Shown piece by piece: positions 6,961 to 8,612 of a DNA stretch of 8,612 nt. The stretch comes from Verrucomicrobiales bacterium. Lineage in GTDB: Bacteria > Verrucomicrobiota > Verrucomicrobiia > Verrucomicrobiales > DEV007. The translations under genes and the position numbers were made by a program. Every line of letters starts with the position of its first letter. Within the stretch, counting starts at the first letter, position 1. The stretch is from contig JACETS010000110.1 of NCBI GenBank assembly GCA_013911195.1, positions 1-8,612 on the forward strand, read 5' to 3'. Below the pieces are notes generated by a model that was not told where the DNA came from, ran no database searches, and saw only the letters and a program-made list of their open reading frames with translations.

Positions 6961-8241
6961 TTAGCCTACTTTCCATTCTCCTCGACCTTGACGAATCTTT
7001 CTCATCTCATTTGCTTCCTTGTCATCAATAAAGACTTCTTTGTCGGGATCCCATTTTAATTTTGCTCCCCGATCAATTGCAATATTGGATAGGTGACAAA
7101 TTGTTGAAACTCTATGGCCGATGTCTACTGGGAAGTAAGGGTCTTTTCTTGATTTTACACAATCTAAGAAATTGCGATGCTCATACTTTGGTTCGGTGAA
7201 AAGCTTTATTTCGTTGTCTTCAATTTTAGAATTAAGGATTTCCTTAGAACTTGCTTCCAAAGGTGCTCTCCATCCGGTATTTCCGACCCAACCATCAGTT
7301 CCAATGAATTTGATGCTAGGATTACCTGGTTTACATGTCATCTCTACACCATTTGCGTACCTATAAGTAACATCATAGTCTTTTACAGTGTCATAGAGAC
7401 CACCTTCCCAACGGTTACCAGTCCCTTCGATTTCGACTGGGCCAGTTCTCTCTGTGTCATTTCCCCATTGAGCTGTATCAAAGAGATGAGTTCCCCAATC
7501 AGGTATGATCCCACCTGAGTAATCCGAAATCCAACGAAAATGAAATAACACACGATCCTTCGTATACGGCGCTTCAGGTGCAGGTCCTAACCACATGTCA
7601 TAGTCTAATGATTCGGGAACAGGTTGAGGCGTTGGATCACCTGGGCCGTTTGGTTGTTTTGGCAGAATTACTTCTATTCGTTTTAGTTTTCCAATTCTTC
7701 CGTTTCGAACTAATTCAGCCATACGGTGATAGACGGGTACAGCGCGGTCCTCTGTGCTTGTCTGGAAGACTTTATTGTGTTTTCTAACTTCTTTAATGAG
7801 AAGTTTTCCCTCATCAATTGTTAATGTCGGTTTTTCACATTGAACATCTTTTCCTGCCCTAAGCGCCATGACGCTCATAATTGTATGCCAATGATCTGGT
7901 GTTGAGATCATGACCGCATCAATGTCGTCTCTAGCTAGAACATCTCTAAAATCTTTAGATGTGGTGCAATCTTTGTTACCGTAGTTTTGATCAACAATTT
8001 TTTTTGCGTGATTCATTCTATTAGTGTCCACATCACAAGTCATAAGGATCTTGGCATCTTTTTGACTTAGATAGCTAGGTAAGTTCCAGCCTGTTCCATG
8101 ACCTCCTGTGCCAATAAAACCAACTGTAATTTTATTACTTGGAGCATCCTTTCCAAGTACGCTAGATGGAATGATTGAAGGGCCTAAGCTTGCAGCGAGA
8201 GTTCCCTTGGTTAGAAATTTTCTACGATTAATTGAATTCAT
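6961..8241 (-). CDS. Tat-exported Gfo/Idh/MocA family oxidoreductase
   Basis: An NAD(P)-dependent sugar or polyol dehydrogenase-like enzyme of 426 residues. The N-terminus NRRKFLTKG (5-13) with a following hydrophobic stretch to about residue 30 is a twin-arginine signal, so the folded enzyme is exported. The Rossmann dinucleotide site is VGFIGTGGHGTG (40-51). STPDHWH (113-119) and CEKPTL (135-140), with Lys137 of the EKP motif, are the family's cofactor and catalytic region. GGIIPDWGTHLFD (243-255), with Asp248, His252 and Asp255, matches the substrate-pocket motif common in planctomycete and verrucomicrobial members. LKWDPDKEVF (395-404) is the usual C-terminal end of this subgroup. These bacteria carry many paralogues with unknown substrates, so none can be given. 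The start is four bases after the stop of the Glu-Pro repeat gene, and no Shine-Dalgarno sequence is visible, which suggests translational coupling. Confidence 0.94.
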   Translation of the reverse strand: MNSINRRKFLTKGTLAASLGPSIIPSSVLGKDAPSNKITVGFIGTGGHGTGWNLPSYLSQKDAKILMTCDVDTNRMNHAKKIVDQNYGNKDCTTSKDFRDVLARDDIDAVMISTPDHWHTIMSVMALRAGKDVQCEKPTLTIDEGKLLIKEVRKHNKVFQTSTEDRAVPVYHRMAELVRNGRIGKLKRIEVILPKQPNGPGDPTPQPVPESLDYDMWLGPAPEAPYTKDRVLFHFRWISDYSGGIIPDWGTHLFDTAQWGNDTERTGPVEIEGTGNRWEGGLYDTVKDYDVTYRYANGVEMTCKPGNPSIKFIGTDGWVGNTGWRAPLEASSKEILNSKIEDNEIKLFTEPKYEHRNFLDCVKSRKDPYFPVDIGHRVSTICHLSNIAIDRGAKLKWDPDKEVFIDDKEANEMRKIRQGRGEWKVG

Positions 8242-8245
8242 ATTA

Positions 8246-8612
<367 letters not shown>

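Noticed and set aside
7172..7787. Plus-strand open frames at 7172-7366, 7177-7518 and 7578-7787
   Set aside because: They are shadows of the well-supported Gfo/Idh/MocA gene on the other strand.

Overview
The window is an AT-rich stretch of bacterial chromosome, almost entirely coding. It has ten protein genes and no RNA gene, IS element or CRISPR array that I can see. A Tat-exported Gfo/Idh/MocA oxidoreductase, a family PL10 pectate lyase and a secreted beta-propeller of a type I associate with Planctomycetes and Verrucomicrobia point to a polysaccharide-degrading member of the PVC group, most likely a marine Verrucomicrobiota. That assignment is inferred from gene content and is not proven. 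Good Shine-Dalgarno sequences are scarce in front of the genes.

Left block (1-3594, minus strand). Four genes are packed head to tail: a lipoprotein (3594-2848), a ribokinase (2827-1931), a secreted propeller protein distantly resembling oligogalacturonate lyases (1926-643) and a PL10 pectate lyase cut by the window edge (642-1). Gaps are 20, 4 and 0 bases, so they are probably one transcript. A plausible promoter lies at about 3623-3652. The block looks like part of a pectin-use locus that continues past position 1.

Middle block (3743-5163, plus strand). An ECF RNA polymerase sigma factor is followed by a soluble protein of unknown function. That protein joins a degenerate receiver-like domain to a helical Cys/His-rich domain (CxCPHH ... 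CxxC). It occupies the place where an anti-sigma factor often sits. This pair is the most interesting candidate for an undescribed regulatory system here.

Right block (5176-8612, minus strand). A second head-to-tail set reads from the right edge: a Glu-Pro repeat protein cut by the edge, the Gfo/Idh/MocA oxidoreductase, a cytoplasmic single-HKD phospholipase D-like protein, and a membrane-anchored protein with TPR-like helices. Gaps are 4, 24 and 12 bases. The window ends inside a perfect 6-base tandem repeat (at least 16 copies) that encodes (Pro-Glu)n.

No gene-free stretch exceeds 150 bases.
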